From positions 1-11,964 of the forward strand of contig JALXCH010000544.1 in NCBI GenBank assembly GCA_026991005.1: a stretch of DNA of 11,964 bases, read 5' to 3'. Below are positions 1 through 6,493 of this stretch, one piece after another. The translations under genes were made by a program, and so were the position numbers. The stretch is from Calditrichia bacterium. GTDB taxonomy: Bacteria > Calditrichota > Calditrichia > RBG-13-44-9. Under the pieces are notes generated by a model that was not told the origin of the DNA, searched no databases, and worked only from the letters and a program-made list of their open reading frames with translations. Each line of letters begins with the position of its first letter. Position 1 is the first letter of the stretch.

Positions 1-62
1 ACGGAAATTCCCAGAATGGAAATGAGAATCAGCCAGTACGACCAGCTTCTTTTTTGAAACAT
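1..62 (-). CDS. N-terminus of an unidentified membrane-anchored or exported protein (cut by window edge)
   Basis: Only the first 20 codons are present. The ATG lies at 62-60 (minus strand), preceded by GGAGG with a 9-nt spacer, which strongly supports a real start. The peptide reads MFQKRSWSYWLILISILGIS: a short basic head followed by an aromatic and aliphatic hydrophobic run, as in a signal peptide or N-terminal membrane anchor. The gene lies downstream of tmk in the same direction, about 470 bp away, so it probably has its own promoter (a TATATT/TATTAT box at 98-105 is a weak -10 candidate). The family cannot be named from 20 residues. A periplasmic protease or other secreted protein is possible, but this is a guess. 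Confidence 0.6.
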   Translation of the reverse strand, partial: MFQKRSWSYWLILISILGIS

Positions 63-534
63 AAGTTTGAACCTCCGATTGTTCACGTTTTTACATCATA
101 ATATAGTTGCCGCAGCAAAAAAGTTTCCGGAAATTTAGAATGAAAACACGCGTAAAGAAAGTACTTAAATTCTGCTTTTTGAAGGATGAATGGGGTACCA
201 TTGCGAAAAATTTTCCCTAAAATTATTGAAATTTCCACCCCCAATTTTTCCCGGACGACAAAATCAGGAAAGCTTCTCCGAACGTTTTTGCTAAATTTTG
301 AGGGATGGCGAAACGCAAAACGGCACCCGAACCAATCCTCACATTTATTCGATAAAGTATTTCTTCCCGGGAAAACCGATTTCCGGAAAAATCAGTGCTC
401 ATTTCACTCCATCCAAAAACCCCTGCAGTAAATGCCGTTCGGCTTGCCCTGCGGGCCTGCCCTGTGGGCTTGCCCTGTGGGCTTGTCCTGTGGATTTACC
501 CTGCGGGTCTGCCCTGTGGGTCTGCCCGGAGTTT
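63..534. other. gene-poor interval between tmk and the left-edge gene
   Basis: No convincing gene is visible in this interval of about 470 bp. Its right end (442-529) is the 13-bp tandem repeat listed separately. The rest is AT-rich, with runs such as AAAATTTT-like tracts and two copies of the 10-bp palindrome TTTCCGGAAA at 124-133 and 380-389. Short open frames here have no leading Shine-Dalgarno, or run through the repeat or into the antisense of tmk. No intrinsic terminator with a U-tract was found after tmk. Confidence 0.6.
442..529. repeat. 13-bp tandem repeat (minisatellite), about 6.8 copies
   Basis: Units begin at 442, 455, 468, 481, 494, 507 and 520 (the last partial). The consensus is close to GCTTGCCCTGTGG, with variants such as GCCTGCCCTGTGG and ATTTACCCTGCGG. 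Each unit carries two overlapping self-complementary cores: GGGC-TT-GCCC across unit junctions and CCC-TGY-GGG within units. The array can therefore form a chain of small hairpins in single-stranded DNA or RNA. It lies 5 bp beyond the tmk stop codon, in the 3' region of that transcript. Because 13 is not a multiple of 3, the array does not encode a simple short peptide repeat in one frame, which argues against a coding origin. Confidence 0.85.
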
Positions 535-1167
535 TCAGGGAATGTTCCAGATTTGTTGCACGTGGTGCCAGATTTCTTCTGCAACCGCCTCCGGTGCTTG
601 TTCCCCATTAATGCGCAAAAAACGCTCCTTTTCTTCGGTACACAATTGCAGGAAACCTTCCCGAACCCGGCGGAAGAATTCCGGTCCCCCGCTCTCCAGC
701 CGGTCTCTGGTAATCCCGGCAGCCTTTCGGCGCCGCTCGGCTTCCTCGGGCGAAATGTCCAGAAAAAACGTGCGGTACGGCTTTAGCCCGGAGGTGGCAA
801 AACGATTGAGCACCTGCACAACCTCCAGATCCAATCCCCGACCGTACCCCTGGTACGCCGTGGTGGAGTCGAAGAACCGATCGGCAATTAAGTAGGCTCC
901 TTCTTCCAGCAAAGGAATTAGCTTCTGGTGCACCAATTGCGCCCTGGCAGCTTCGTACAGCAAAATTTCCGTTCGGGAATGCATTTCCTTAAACTGAGGG
1001 TCGAGCAAAATCTCCCGGATTTTTTCCGAAATGGCGGTGCCTCCCGGTTCGCGCACCAGCACGGGATGAATCCCCCGGGCGTGTAACCGATCCATCAACA
1101 AACGAATCTGGGTGGTTTTCCCGCAGGCATCAATTCCTTCAAACGAAATAAAATTTCGGTAATTCAT
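535..1167 (-). CDS. tmk: thymidylate kinase (dTMP kinase)
   Basis: The product phosphorylates dTMP to dTDP with ATP, in the cytoplasm, as an essential step of dTTP supply. The 210-residue product has the usual length. Visible motifs are the P-loop GIDACGKTT at residues 11-19, REPGGT at 39-44 in the nucleoside-monophosphate site, the DR pair at 96-97 followed by STTAYQGYGRGL, and an arginine-rich LID at about 145-158. A P-loop without arginine plus a basic LID is the bacterial type II arrangement. The start is ATG at 1167, preceded by a purine-rich GGGGGAAAAG. The gene follows the MATE gene by 42 bp on the same strand and could be co-transcribed with it. A cysteine replaces the common small residue before GKT in the P-loop, a mild variant. 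The 13-bp tandem repeat follows just after the stop. Confidence 0.97.
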   Translation of the reverse strand: MNYRNFISFEGIDACGKTTQIRLLMDRLHARGIHPVLVREPGGTAISEKIREILLDPQFKEMHSRTEILLYEAARAQLVHQKLIPLLEEGAYLIADRFFDSTTAYQGYGRGLDLEVVQVLNRFATSGLKPYRTFFLDISPEEAERRRKAAGITRDRLESGGPEFFRRVREGFLQLCTEEKERFLRINGEQAPEAVAEEIWHHVQQIWNIP

Positions 1168-1209
1168 CTTTTCCCCCGGAATAAGATGGGAGATTTTGCC
1201 TTGTTAACA

Positions 1210-2604
1210 TCATTCATCGGTATTCCGGGAGGTTTGTGAGGTGTTGGAGTGAACTCCCGGTACCGAAAGAATTTTCCACTTCTTCCCCTTAAACCGAAAA
1301 TAGTTAAGCAACAGGCGAGTGCTTTCGTCAACCGCCTGAATAATCCACAGCCCCACTAATCCCACATTAAAGACAAAGGCCAGCAGGTACGCCCCAAAGG
1401 TTTCGAAGGTTAGTACACTGAAGATTGCCAGCCACATGAGCCAGGCCAGATCGGCACCGCCCCGTAAATTGCCGGAGAACACAATATTCACTGCTTTGGG
1501 AATTTGCACAATGGCCAGGGCAAAAATTACTTTGCTACCAAACTCGATCACCTCGCGGTTAGAGGTAAAAGCCGCCAGAATGGGATGGTGGAACAGGAGA
1601 ATAACCAGTACCACCAGCACCGAAACCAGCAGTGCCACCCGTCCGGCCAGCCGCCCGGTGCGGATGGCCATGCTCTCGTCCTCGGCACCCAGACTTTTGC
1701 CCACCAGCGTCATGCTGGCCAGGCCAAATCCCTGAAACGCCATGGAAAGCACCGACTGAATCCGTAAAAACACCTGATGCACTGCCAGCGCTATAATGCC
1801 CATTCGCGCGGCAAAGAAGCTGAGAATCAGCTGCCCAAATGCCCAGACCAGTTGTTCCACTGTGGTAGGCAACCCGATTTTAAACAGGGTTTTAAACGTC
1901 TGGAAGTTGGGTGTCGTATATTCCTTAAACGAAAGAAATAAGGAAGCCTTCCGGCTGCGCAGGTAATAAATGGTGAGCCCAAAACCGATGGTGTGGGCAA
2001 TTCCCACCGCCAGCGCAGCTCCCCGGGTTTCCATGCGGGGGAAACCCAGTTTACCAAAAATTAAAATGGGAAGCAGAACCAGATGAATAAAATTGGCCAG
2101 TAAATTAACCCGCATGGTCAGCAGGGTATCCCCGGCCATGCGTAAAATTCCCAGCGCAATGAAATTCAAAATGAAAATGGGAGCAAAGTACGATGCGGTT
2201 TGCATCCACACCGTGCCGTAGTGCCGGGCGATGGGCTCTTCTTCTTTAATGAGGTGCATAATGGCCGAGCCGCCAAAATACCACAACAGCCCGATGATGA
2301 GGGACATGATGGTGCCCATCATCAACGCCTGGCCCAGCACATGGTTGGCATTCCAGGTATCGTTGGCTCCCAGATAGCGCAGAATAATAATGGAGGCGCC
2401 CATCACGAAGGTGAGGACAATGGCAAAGGTAAGCAGCACAATTTGCAGGGAAATACCGACCCCGGCCAGTGCTGCCGCCGAAAGATGCCCGATGAAAATA
2501 GCCTCGATCAACCAGGTGATGGTTTGTGAAGAAAGATCGATGACCGCAGGCAAGGACGTTTTGAGAATGTCCTTCAGGGGCGATTTTGATTTCCGCTCTA
2601 CCAT
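1210..2604 (-). CDS. MATE-family multidrug/cation efflux transporter
   Basis: This 464-residue integral membrane protein is about the usual size for MATE exporters, which use Na+ or H+ gradients to expel organic cations and other compounds. The N-terminal stretch (about residues 17-50, containing LPAVIDLSSQ and IGHLSAAALAGVG) is typical of the first helix pair. The segment with RMAGDT and NFIHLVLLP (about 155-180) matches the internal MATE repeat near helices 5-6. About twelve hydrophobic segments are visible, with a charged tail of about 25 residues. The ATG at 2604 follows AGGAGG with only a 3-nt spacer, shorter than usual but with no better start nearby. A strong terminator ends just 52 bp upstream, so the gene needs read-through or a promoter inside that short space; none is obvious. 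The substrate cannot be inferred. Confidence 0.92.
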   Translation of the reverse strand: MVERKSKSPLKDILKTSLPAVIDLSSQTITWLIEAIFIGHLSAAALAGVGISLQIVLLTFAIVLTFVMGASIIILRYLGANDTWNANHVLGQALMMGTIMSLIIGLLWYFGGSAIMHLIKEEEPIARHYGTVWMQTASYFAPIFILNFIALGILRMAGDTLLTMRVNLLANFIHLVLLPILIFGKLGFPRMETRGAALAVGIAHTIGFGLTIYYLRSRKASLFLSFKEYTTPNFQTFKTLFKIGLPTTVEQLVWAFGQLILSFFAARMGIIALAVHQVFLRIQSVLSMAFQGFGLASMTLVGKSLGAEDESMAIRTGRLAGRVALLVSVLVVLVILLFHHPILAAFTSNREVIEFGSKVIFALAIVQIPKAVNIVFSGNLRGGADLAWLMWLAIFSVLTFETFGAYLLAFVFNVGLVGLWIIQAVDESTRLLLNYFRFKGKKWKILSVPGVHSNTSQTSRNTDE

Positions 2605-2624
2605 TAACCTCCTGAGAAATAATT

Positions 2625-2699
2625 GAACCGGCTATTCTGGAAAGACCAGGGGGATGCAAAAATAAAACAGGGGAACTTGCTGCACCATCCAGCCGGTTC
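2625..2699 (-). promoter_or_regulatory. possible anti-terminator pairing ahead of the MATE gene
   Basis: A perfect 9-bp inverted repeat, GAACCGGCT at 2625-2633 and AGCCGGTTC at 2691-2699, spans the terminator. On the minus-strand RNA the upstream half overlaps the 5' arm and loop of the terminator. The downstream half lies about 11 nt before the MATE Shine-Dalgarno (2608-2613). The two folds cannot form together, so the repeat could act in read-through control. This is inferred from base pairing alone; no known riboswitch was recognised. Confidence 0.35.
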
Positions 2700-2706
2700 C
2701 CCTGTT
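2657..2706 (-). terminator. intrinsic terminator of the rsmI-inositol operon
   Basis: In the minus-strand transcript a perfect 11-bp stem AACAGGGGAAC / GTTCCCCTGTT (2696-2706 with 2666-2676) closes a 19-nt loop and is followed at once by TTTTATTTTTG. The stem starts 4 bp after the stop codon of the inositol-phosphate synthase gene. Stem plus U-tract is a classical Rho-independent terminator. The loop holds a further small GCTG/CAGC pairing. Confidence 0.9.
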
Positions 2707-2710
2707 CCAA

Positions 2711-4045
2711 TTAACGATAATATTCGTAATAATCGGCACCCAGGTGGGTTATTTGCTCTTCACCCATCATAAAGCGGAGGGTGTTTTTCAATTTCATTAA
2801 TTGAATAAACAGATCGTGCTCGGGGTACAATTCCGGCAAATGCATGGGACTTTTGTAGTAGAACGAGAGCCATTCCTGAATTCCGTGGAAATCGGCGCGA
2901 GCCGCCAGATCCATGAACAAAGCCAGATCCAGCACAATGGGAGCCGCCAGAATACTATCCCGGCAGAGAAAGTCGATTTTAATTTGCATGGGATAGCCCA
3001 GCCAGCCGAAAATATCGATGTTGTCCCAGCCTTCCTTATTATCCCCACGCGGTGGATAGTAATTGATGCGAACTTTATGATAGTATCCCTGATACAGGTC
3101 GGGGTACAACTCCGGTTGCAGAATCTGATCCAGCACGCTGAGCTTGCTCTCTTCTTTGGTTTTGAAGGATTCGGGATCGTCCAGCACCTCACCGTCCCGA
3201 TTGCCCAGAATATTGGTGGAGAACCAGCCATGCAATCCCAGCAAGCGAGCTTTCAGTCCCGGCGCTAGGATGGTCTTCATCAGCGTCTGCCCGGTTTTGA
3301 AATCCTTTCCGGAAATGGGCACTTTGTTTTCCTTAGCCAGCTCGTACATGGCCGGGAAGTCGGTGGTCAGGTTGGGCGCTCCGTTGGCGTAGGGATAGCC
3401 CAGCTTCAGGAAAGCATAGGCATAAATCATGCTGGGAGCAATCCCGGGGTCGTTTTCTTTTAGCCCCTTTTCGAAAGCTTCCAGACTCTGGTGTACCGGG
3501 CCCGGACTGAGGAAAATTTCGGTACTACCCGTCCACACGCCCACAATGCGGTCTAAACCATGCTCTTCTTTGAATTTCTGGATGTCTTCCATCAGCATCT
3601 GGGCGTAATCCCATTTTGTTTTGGCGGATTTGATGTAGGTTCCATCCAGCTTCTTCACGTAATCTTTACTAAACACGCCGCGCATGGGCCGGATGGCTTC
3701 CAGTTCCGGTTTCACCTGATCCAGCAATTCTTTTTTCAACACCCCGGCTTTCAGGGCCGCCTGGTAAGCATTATCCTCGAAAATGTCCCATCCGCCAAAT
3801 ACCAGATCATCCAATCCGGCCAGAGGAACGAAATCCTTGATTAATGGCATGCGTTTTTCGGTGCGTTTGCCCAGGCGAATGGTCCCCATCTGGGTGAGGG
3901 AACCAATGGGTTTGGCCAGCCCCTGGCGAATAGCAATCACCCCGGCCATAAACGTGGTGGAAACCGCTCCCATTCCCGGCGTGAGAATACCCAGTTTACC
4001 CCGGGGCTCAGCGATGTCAATTTTCCGTGGTTGATTCGAACTCAT
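2711..4045 (-). CDS. ino1: myo-inositol-1-phosphate synthase (inositol-3-phosphate synthase)
   Basis: The product converts glucose 6-phosphate to 1L-myo-inositol 1-phosphate using tightly bound NAD+, the first step in making inositol. The 444-residue protein shows a nucleotide-binding start (GKLGILTPGMGAVSTTF, about 16-32), the active-site segment SGKDFKTGQT at 245-254, TNILGNRDG at 277-285 and IKIDF at 355-359 followed by a helical DSILAAPIVLDLA region, all characteristic of this family. The start is ATG at 4045: it follows AGGAGG with a 6-nt spacer, whereas the in-frame ATG ten codons upstream lacks such a site. It lies 108 bp downstream of a phosphatidylinositol-phosphate synthase-like gene and is followed by a strong terminator, so it is the last gene of that unit. 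The pairing points to inositol phospholipids; a solute role for inositol is a less supported alternative. Confidence 0.95.
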   Translation of the reverse strand: MSSNQPRKIDIAEPRGKLGILTPGMGAVSTTFMAGVIAIRQGLAKPIGSLTQMGTIRLGKRTEKRMPLIKDFVPLAGLDDLVFGGWDIFEDNAYQAALKAGVLKKELLDQVKPELEAIRPMRGVFSKDYVKKLDGTYIKSAKTKWDYAQMLMEDIQKFKEEHGLDRIVGVWTGSTEIFLSPGPVHQSLEAFEKGLKENDPGIAPSMIYAYAFLKLGYPYANGAPNLTTDFPAMYELAKENKVPISGKDFKTGQTLMKTILAPGLKARLLGLHGWFSTNILGNRDGEVLDDPESFKTKEESKLSVLDQILQPELYPDLYQGYYHKVRINYYPPRGDNKEGWDNIDIFGWLGYPMQIKIDFLCRDSILAAPIVLDLALFMDLAARADFHGIQEWLSFYYKSPMHLPELYPEHDLFIQLMKLKNTLRFMMGEEQITHLGADYYEYYR

Positions 4046-4079
4046 ACGACTCCTCCTTACACAATCGATGTTCAAGGCG

Positions 4080-4131
4080 CAACTTATTGGCCTGGTTCTG
4101 AATAATGCAGAATGATGCCGGCCAGAAGTTG
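4080..4131 (-). promoter_or_regulatory. nested stem-loop in the leader of the inositol-phosphate synthase gene
   Basis: Between the phosphatidyltransferase stop and the synthase start, three complementary pairs are nested in order: CAACTT/AAGTTG (4080-4085 with 4126-4131), TGGCC/GGCCA (4088-4092 with 4120-4124) and TTCTG/CAGAA around a 7-nt loop. It has no U-tract, so it is not a simple terminator. It could stabilise the mRNA or tune expression of the downstream gene. No known RNA family was recognised. Confidence 0.35.
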
Positions 4132-4153
4132 AACCTGCTCCTGTCGGTTTTAT

Positions 4154-4801
4154 TTACACACCGGATTCTTCTTCCAGCTCCTGGGACGATTTTTCCAGCT
4201 TCTCCAGCTGCCAGACGTGGTACATGCGCTGTAAGGCGGTAAAATTAGCCAGGATGGCAATCATCCACACCACCACCTCCAGCAAATAGGGATGAATTAG
4301 GGAACTGAATCCGATATACACAATGCGTTCGGGGCGCTGCATGATGCCCACTTTACATTCGTATCCCAGACCTTCGGCTCGAGCTCGCACATAGCTCACC
4401 ATCATGGAACCGCCCAGCGCCAGAAAAACCATGATGCTGGTAAAGGGGTGATTCTTTTCCACAAAATAGATTGCCACGCCCAGAAACATAAACACTTCGG
4501 CGTAGCGGTCCAGACTGGAATCCAGCAATGCCCCGAATTTGGAAGATAGACCGCTTTTGCGCGCTACCTTTCCGTCGATGATATCGCAAATTCCACCCAG
4601 CAAAATAAATGCACCCCCCAGACGAATGTCGTGTTTGGCATAAAACACCGCGCCAATAAACGAAATAAACAATCCCAGTACCGTGAAATGATTGGGGTGC
4701 ACGTTCAGACGTACAATCCCGTCAATGAACGGTTCAATAAGCTGAATAAACCAGTTCTTAATGGAATTGGGAAGTACCGAAAATTCTTTTTTAGTTGCCA
4801 T
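4154..4801 (-). CDS. CDP-alcohol phosphatidyltransferase, probable phosphatidylinositol-phosphate synthase
   Basis: This family transfers a phosphatidyl group from a CDP-lipid to an alcohol at the inner membrane. The full signature DxxDGxxAR...GxxxDxxxD is present at residues 73-98 (D73, D76, G77, A80, R81, G90, D94, D98), giving the metal and CDP site. Downstream, SYVRARAEG at 136-144 and a Gly-x-x-x-Arg-Pro-Glu-Arg stretch ending at residue 159 resemble the inositol-phosphate-binding part of actinobacterial phosphatidylinositol-phosphate synthases. The 215-residue protein has about six hydrophobic segments and a charged, probably coiled-coil tail (about 195-215). The ATG at 4801 overlaps the end of rsmI by 11 bp, suggesting translational coupling. 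The next gene makes inositol phosphate, which supports this substrate. A di-myo-inositol-phosphate synthase is an alternative, but no CTP:inositol-phosphate cytidylyltransferase is seen here. A separate phosphatase for the lipid phosphate is also not in the window. Confidence 0.8.
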   Translation of the reverse strand: MATKKEFSVLPNSIKNWFIQLIEPFIDGIVRLNVHPNHFTVLGLFISFIGAVFYAKHDIRLGGAFILLGGICDIIDGKVARKSGLSSKFGALLDSSLDRYAEVFMFLGVAIYFVEKNHPFTSIMVFLALGGSMMVSYVRARAEGLGYECKVGIMQRPERIVYIGFSSLIHPYLLEVVVWMIAILANFTALQRMYHVWQLEKLEKSSQELEEESGV

Positions 4802-5492
4802 TCTGGTTCACGTCTCCGTTTAACAACGGTTTAAAATTTTTTCCGGCAATGAGTAACACCATTTCGCCTTTTAATTTACGAGATTTTAAGTGAGCCAGCA
4901 CCTCTTCTGCGAAACCCCGTAGAAATTCTTCGTGCATTTTGGTTAGCTCACGAGCGAGCACAATATAACGATTTCCTAATGTTTTTACAATGTCTTCTAA
5001 TGTTTTTTCAATTCTCACTGCGGATTCGAACAGGATAATGGTGCCGGTTTCTTCGGCTAAATGCTGCAGGCGGGCTTGCCGCCCTTTCTTGCGGGGAAGG
5101 AATCCTTCGAACAGGAAGCGGTCGGTGGGCAGACCGGAAGCCACCAGCGCAGCCAGCACCGATGAGGCACCCGGCACCGGCACCACCCGAATTCCCCGTT
5201 GAATCGCCGCCATCACCAATTTATGGCCGGGATCTGAAATTAAAGGGGTGCCGGCCTCAGAAATTAAGGCAATCTGTTTCCCTTCTTCTAAATAAGCCAG
5301 AATCCGGGGAATCCGACGCTTTTCGTTGTAGGAATAATAGCTTAACAGGCGATTGGAAATGGATAAATGAGACAGCAGGCGGGCGGCAGTGCGGGTATCT
5401 TCGGCCAGTATCACATCCACCTCCTGCAACACCCGAATTGCCCTCTGGGTAATATCTTCTAAATTTCCGATGGGAGTACTGACCACAAACAA
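4791..5492 (-). CDS. rsmI: 16S rRNA 2'-O-ribose C1402 methyltransferase RsmI
   Basis: RsmI methylates the ribose of C1402 in the ribosomal decoding centre using S-adenosylmethionine. The 233-residue product carries the family's landmarks: STPIGNLEDITQRA at 5-18, AEDTR at 30-34, SEAGTPLISDPG at 78-89, PVPGASS at 105-111 and FLPRKKGRQ at 131-139. The start is a TTG (5490-5492). The frame stays open upstream to a stop at 5592-5594, but contains no ATG, GTG or other TTG there, and homologues begin just before the TPIGN motif, so TTG is the only sensible start. No strong Shine-Dalgarno precedes it. It heads a unit with the phosphatidyltransferase and inositol-phosphate synthase genes, whose functions are unrelated, so the grouping looks like co-transcription and not a shared pathway. 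Confidence 0.95.
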   Translation of the reverse strand: MFVVSTPIGNLEDITQRAIRVLQEVDVILAEDTRTAARLLSHLSISNRLLSYYSYNEKRRIPRILAYLEEGKQIALISEAGTPLISDPGHKLVMAAIQRGIRVVPVPGASSVLAALVASGLPTDRFLFEGFLPRKKGRQARLQHLAEETGTIILFESAVRIEKTLEDIVKTLGNRYIVLARELTKMHEEFLRGFAEEVLAHLKSRKLKGEMVLLIAGKNFKPLLNGDVNQNGN

Positions 5493-5601
5493 AACACCGG
5501 ATTGTGTAAGCTGGGTCTTCGTAACACCACCTCGCTGTTTAAAAAGACCGTCTCCTGTTCCACTTGCGTGCTCAAACGCTTTCCATAAAAATCAAAATAA
5601 T

Positions 5602-5630
5602 AAAATAGATGAGAAAAACGAATATGTCAA
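5602..5630 (-). promoter_or_regulatory. sigma70-like promoter of the rsmI operon
   Basis: On the minus strand a perfect -35 hexamer TTGACA (5625-5630) is separated by 17 bp from TATTTT (5602-5607). AT-rich sequence lies upstream. Transcription would start near 5595, leaving a leader of about 100 nt before the rsmI TTG. The consensus -35 and ideal spacing make this the best promoter candidate in the gap. Confidence 0.6.
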
Positions 5631-5798
5631 ACAAAAATAAATCTTAATTTACTTGTAAACATGGATTTTAAATAATCCACATTTTTTCCTTCCGGGGATT
5701 CGAGGCCAGTGTTTGACCGTTCAATTTTAGTAACTATCTGTGGATATCTCGGTTCGCTTTGAATAAAAATAGCCATGGTGGCAATACACACGCACGAT

Positions 5799-5868
5799 TG
5801 TGGGGTTTTAGGCTTCAACAGCCTGAAAAATAACCAGCTGTTCAACATACCCGCGGGTTAGCCCCACA
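5799..5868. other. potential structured element with closing stem and inner hairpins
   Basis: A perfect 7-bp closing pair TGTGGGG (5799-5805) / CCCCACA (5862-5868) encloses AGGCT-TCAAC-AGCCT (5810-5824), a CAGCTG palindrome near 5835-5840 and the 8-bp palindrome CCCGCGGG (5850-5857). The arrangement resembles a multi-branched RNA or cruciform-forming DNA. It lies about 170 bp upstream of the rsmI promoter, so it is not part of that leader. The strand is undetermined and no known RNA family was recognised. Confidence 0.3.
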
Positions 5869-6475
5869 TATTTGAACTTTGTGTTCGCGTTTTATTGTTT
5901 TAACCCCACCCAGCTTCTCAGAGGCTCGCTCCCTGGTAATCTTTCAACGAACCAGATGCTTTTTAAACAACATCCGCTATCTAAAAAGACAATGAAACAG
6001 AGCACCATACGAGCAAGAATCCGTTTCACCCTCCAGTGGAAAATTGGCATGAAATTTCAGGCCATGCTTCACTTCGGGAAAGCGATGTTCTACATCCGGT
6101 GCGCTTGATCCGCTGCTTTGGGAATTTGCCCGTTTTTTATTTAACCGCTACTTTTAGCAAACATAGCTCGAGATGGTATCTCCCGGAAACTAATGCAATA
6201 GATGGTTCATCCAGGAAAAAGTTTAATGCAGGCTGTTAAATGGGATTCTGCTTTCGTCGTTTTTGGGGTAATAATCAAAATTCTCGCTATTGAGGAAATA
6301 AACCGCTTTCTAACACGGGTTTAGAATATCTATTCCCTCGTAAAGGCCGTATTGTTGGTTTATGTCCTGCGAAATTGTAAATAATCGAAGTGCTATCTTT
6401 TTTGTTCCATCTTTTGATAATCCTGAGTTATAACCGAATTTTTGAATTTAACTTTGCTCGGTTGGCACCGGAACA

Positions 6476-6493
6476 CTTTTTATCGATAAAAAG
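6476..6493. repeat. perfect 18-bp palindrome CTTTTTATCGATAAAAAG
   Basis: All nine positions of each half match (CTTTTTATC / GATAAAAAG) with no spacer. It lies about 90 bp after the isocitrate dehydrogenase stop, inside the gene-free interval. It has the look of an operator for a dimeric regulator or a small hairpin. No gene start lies close by, so its role is unknown. Confidence 0.5.

Noticed and set aside
399..608. 69-codon minus-strand frame through the tandem repeat
   Set aside because: It starts inside tmk in another frame, and its Gln/Gly/His-rich content is a direct product of the repeat.
186..895. Overlapping plus-strand open frames left of and across tmk
   Set aside because: They run through the 13-bp repeat and antisense to tmk. 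Repetitive Cys/Gly/Pro-rich peptides come from the minisatellite.
5695..5712. GGGGATTCGAGGCC resembling a tRNA T-arm
   Set aside because: The 5-bp stem around the loop does not pair properly, and no acceptor, D or anticodon arm can be found around it.
5627..5848. 73-codon minus-strand frame upstream of rsmI
   Set aside because: It has no Shine-Dalgarno or family resemblance, and it overlaps the -35 box of the likely rsmI promoter.
5845..5866. GGGTTAGCCCC resembling an integron attC end
   Set aside because: It does not match the GTTRRRY core, and no integrase or cassette array is present.
5872..6239. Two overlapping short plus-strand frames in the long gap
   Set aside because: No ribosome binding site or recognisable motif, and the codon pattern is unlike the flanking genes. 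Possible debris, but not supportable as genes.
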